Positions 13,562-14,250 of a stretch of 14,250 nt of DNA are shown here, piece after piece. The notes under the pieces were generated by a model that saw only the letters and a list, made by a program, of their open reading frames with translations, was not told the origin of the DNA and searched no databases. This DNA is from an uncultured Veillonella sp. Lineage in GTDB: Bacteria; Bacillota; Negativicutes; Veillonellales; Veillonellaceae. Made by a program: the position numbers and the translations under genes. How positions within the stretch are numbered: position 1 is the first letter of the stretch; each line of letters opens with the position of its first letter. The DNA lies in contig NZ_UQYC01000053.1 of assembly GCF_900545205.1 (NCBI RefSeq), positions 1 to 14,250 on the forward strand. Reading direction: 5' to 3'.

Positions 13562-13972
13562 TTAGTCTTGATTAGTAAGCATTGTCTTAGTGGAGTTGAA
13601 TACCGCAAGATATACGATGGCGCCACCGATAAATAAAGTGATTTGCATAGGTGCGCTAAATTGATCCACGCGCCATAAAGCGAAAGCGTAGAAGAACATT
13701 GTTACTAGCATGATGAGGAATGCAATGATGACGCGTACATTGGTGTTAACAGCTAAGGATGTAGTGATGCGGGATTTGTTGAGTATCACATAAATTAAGG
13801 ACACGATAATATCTGCTGTAAAGATAGAAAATACATAATTGAGATCAAACTCTCCAAATAGAACTACAGCCAAGCCGATAAAGCTGAGCCCAAAGAATAG
13901 GCGTAATAGCATGCCTATAATATTCGATTCATTGCGCTGTGCACGACGCTCTTTGCGATTTAAATTTGCCAT
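13562..13972 (-). CDS. four-helix membrane protein, function unknown
   Basis: I do not recognise this 136-residue protein. It begins with a basic, hydrophilic segment (NRKERRAQRN, 5-14) and then has four hydrophobic helices at about 18-39, 46-65, 79-98 and 109-126, with short loops. By the positive-inside rule both ends would be cytoplasmic. No catalytic or binding motif is evident. The ATG (13972-13970) follows GGGAGG with a 5-base spacer on the minus strand, so it is a real gene. It is transcribed alone, divergent from purB and convergent with the malic enzyme gene; neither neighbour suggests its role. Confidence 0.82.
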   Translation of the reverse strand: MANLNRKERRAQRNESNIIGMLLRLFFGLSFIGLAVVLFGEFDLNYVFSIFTADIIVSLIYVILNKSRITTSLAVNTNVRVIIAFLIMLVTMFFYAFALWRVDQFSAPMQITLFIGGAIVYLAVFNSTKTMLTNQD

Positions 13973-14023
13973 GAAAGCCTCCCGATAATGATATACAAGT
14001 CTATGTATATGTTAGATAATTTT

Positions 14024-14032
14024 AGTATATCA
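14024..14032 (-). promoter_or_regulatory. promoter of the four-helix protein, extended -10
   Basis: On the minus strand this reads TGATATACT, an extended -10 like those of rarD and exbB with one base changed. The -35 position is poor. It would give a leader of about 45 bases. Confidence 0.45.
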
Positions 14033-14132
14033 TAAGGTAATACGTATCAGAAGACTTCAATACATTACAGTTATCTTTAATAAATACGAACGATTAGTAA
14101 ATTTAATATAATTATCATTCGGAAAATTTAGG

Positions 14133-14169
14133 TCCGTTCATTGAATGGAGCTTTCACATATGGTACAAT
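14133..14169 (+). promoter_or_regulatory. purB promoter with overlapping palindrome
   Basis: TTGAAT (14141-14146) and TACAAT (14164-14169) are 17 bases apart, and TGG before the -10 makes it an extended -10. TCCGTTCA (14133-14140) and TGAATGGA (14142-14149) form a near-perfect palindrome (one G-U pair) over the -35, a possible operator. Elsewhere in 14033-14132 the sequence is AT-rich, with two degenerate PurBox-like stretches at 14082-14094 and 14114-14126. Confidence 0.55.
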
Positions 14170-14212
14170 TATTTTATAAGAAATCTAGCTTTTATCATGC
14201 AAAGGAGACATC

Positions 14213-14250
14213 ATGATACCACGTTATACACGAGAAGAAATGGGCCATAT
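14213..14250 (+). CDS. purB: adenylosuccinate lyase, N-terminus only, cut by window edge
   Basis: Only 12 full codons are visible, reading MIPRYTREEMGH. This matches the very conserved start of bacterial PurB (M-I-x-R-Y-T-R-x-E-M-G). PurB acts twice in purine synthesis, releasing fumarate from SAICAR and from adenylosuccinate. The ATG follows AAGGAG with a 6-base spacer. The assignment rests on a short but distinctive motif. Confidence 0.82.
   Translation, partial: MIPRYTREEMGH

Noticed and set aside
14103..14117. Fur box upstream of purB
   Set aside because: One half-site ATTATCA is perfect but the other half matches only about 4 of 7 positions, and purB is not an expected Fur target.
1..14250. 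Defence island, prophage, transposon or CRISPR array
   Set aside because: No transposase, integrase, phage structural gene, nuclease system or regularly spaced repeat was found; genes are metabolic or envelope-related throughout.

Overview
The window looks like part of the chromosome of a Veillonella-like member of the Negativicutes, the diderm, propionate-forming Firmicutes. This is inferred from gene content and not from a search. It has strong AGGAGG-type ribosome binding sites and U-tract terminators of Firmicute style. It also has an ExbB/ExbD/TonB system, which implies an outer membrane, and a methylmalonyl-CoA mutase operon of the succinate-propionate pathway.

Layout. Positions 1-641 hold the 3' part of a DUF3829-like lipoprotein gene, followed by a bidirectional terminator. 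The rarD-type permease gene lies on the minus strand at 853-1743. A long divergent region (1744-2459) carries the rarD promoter and, on the plus strand, a promoter, a cobalamin riboswitch, an intrinsic terminator and a long leader. These lead into mutA-mutB-meaB (2460-8062): the small and large mutase subunits and the G-protein chaperone of the mutase. After a double-hairpin terminator come a complete DUF3829-like lipoprotein gene (8358-9248), a paralogue of the one at the left edge, and a small two-helix membrane protein gene (9297-9554). A tight exbB-exbD-tonB operon follows (9790-11646), then a malolactic-enzyme-type malic enzyme gene (11780-13402). A four-helix membrane protein of unknown function is on the minus strand (13562-13972). 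The first 38 bases of purB are at the right edge.

How the parts fit. MutAB interconverts succinyl-CoA and methylmalonyl-CoA, and in a lactate fermenter it runs toward propionate. MeaB protects the mutase and gates its B12 cofactor. The riboswitch places the operon under control of the same cofactor the enzyme needs, which is not the textbook use of this riboswitch. The malate enzyme plausibly links malate to lactate or pyruvate in the same fermentation network. The ExbBD-TonB set would energise uptake across the outer membrane; no receptor gene is in the window.

No phage, insertion sequence, CRISPR array, tRNA or rRNA was seen. The less explained material is the pair of lipoprotein paralogues on either side of the mutase operon, the small membrane protein beside one of them, a perfect 11-bp hairpin inside the start of meaB, and a nearly identical terminator element after both tonB and the malic enzyme gene.
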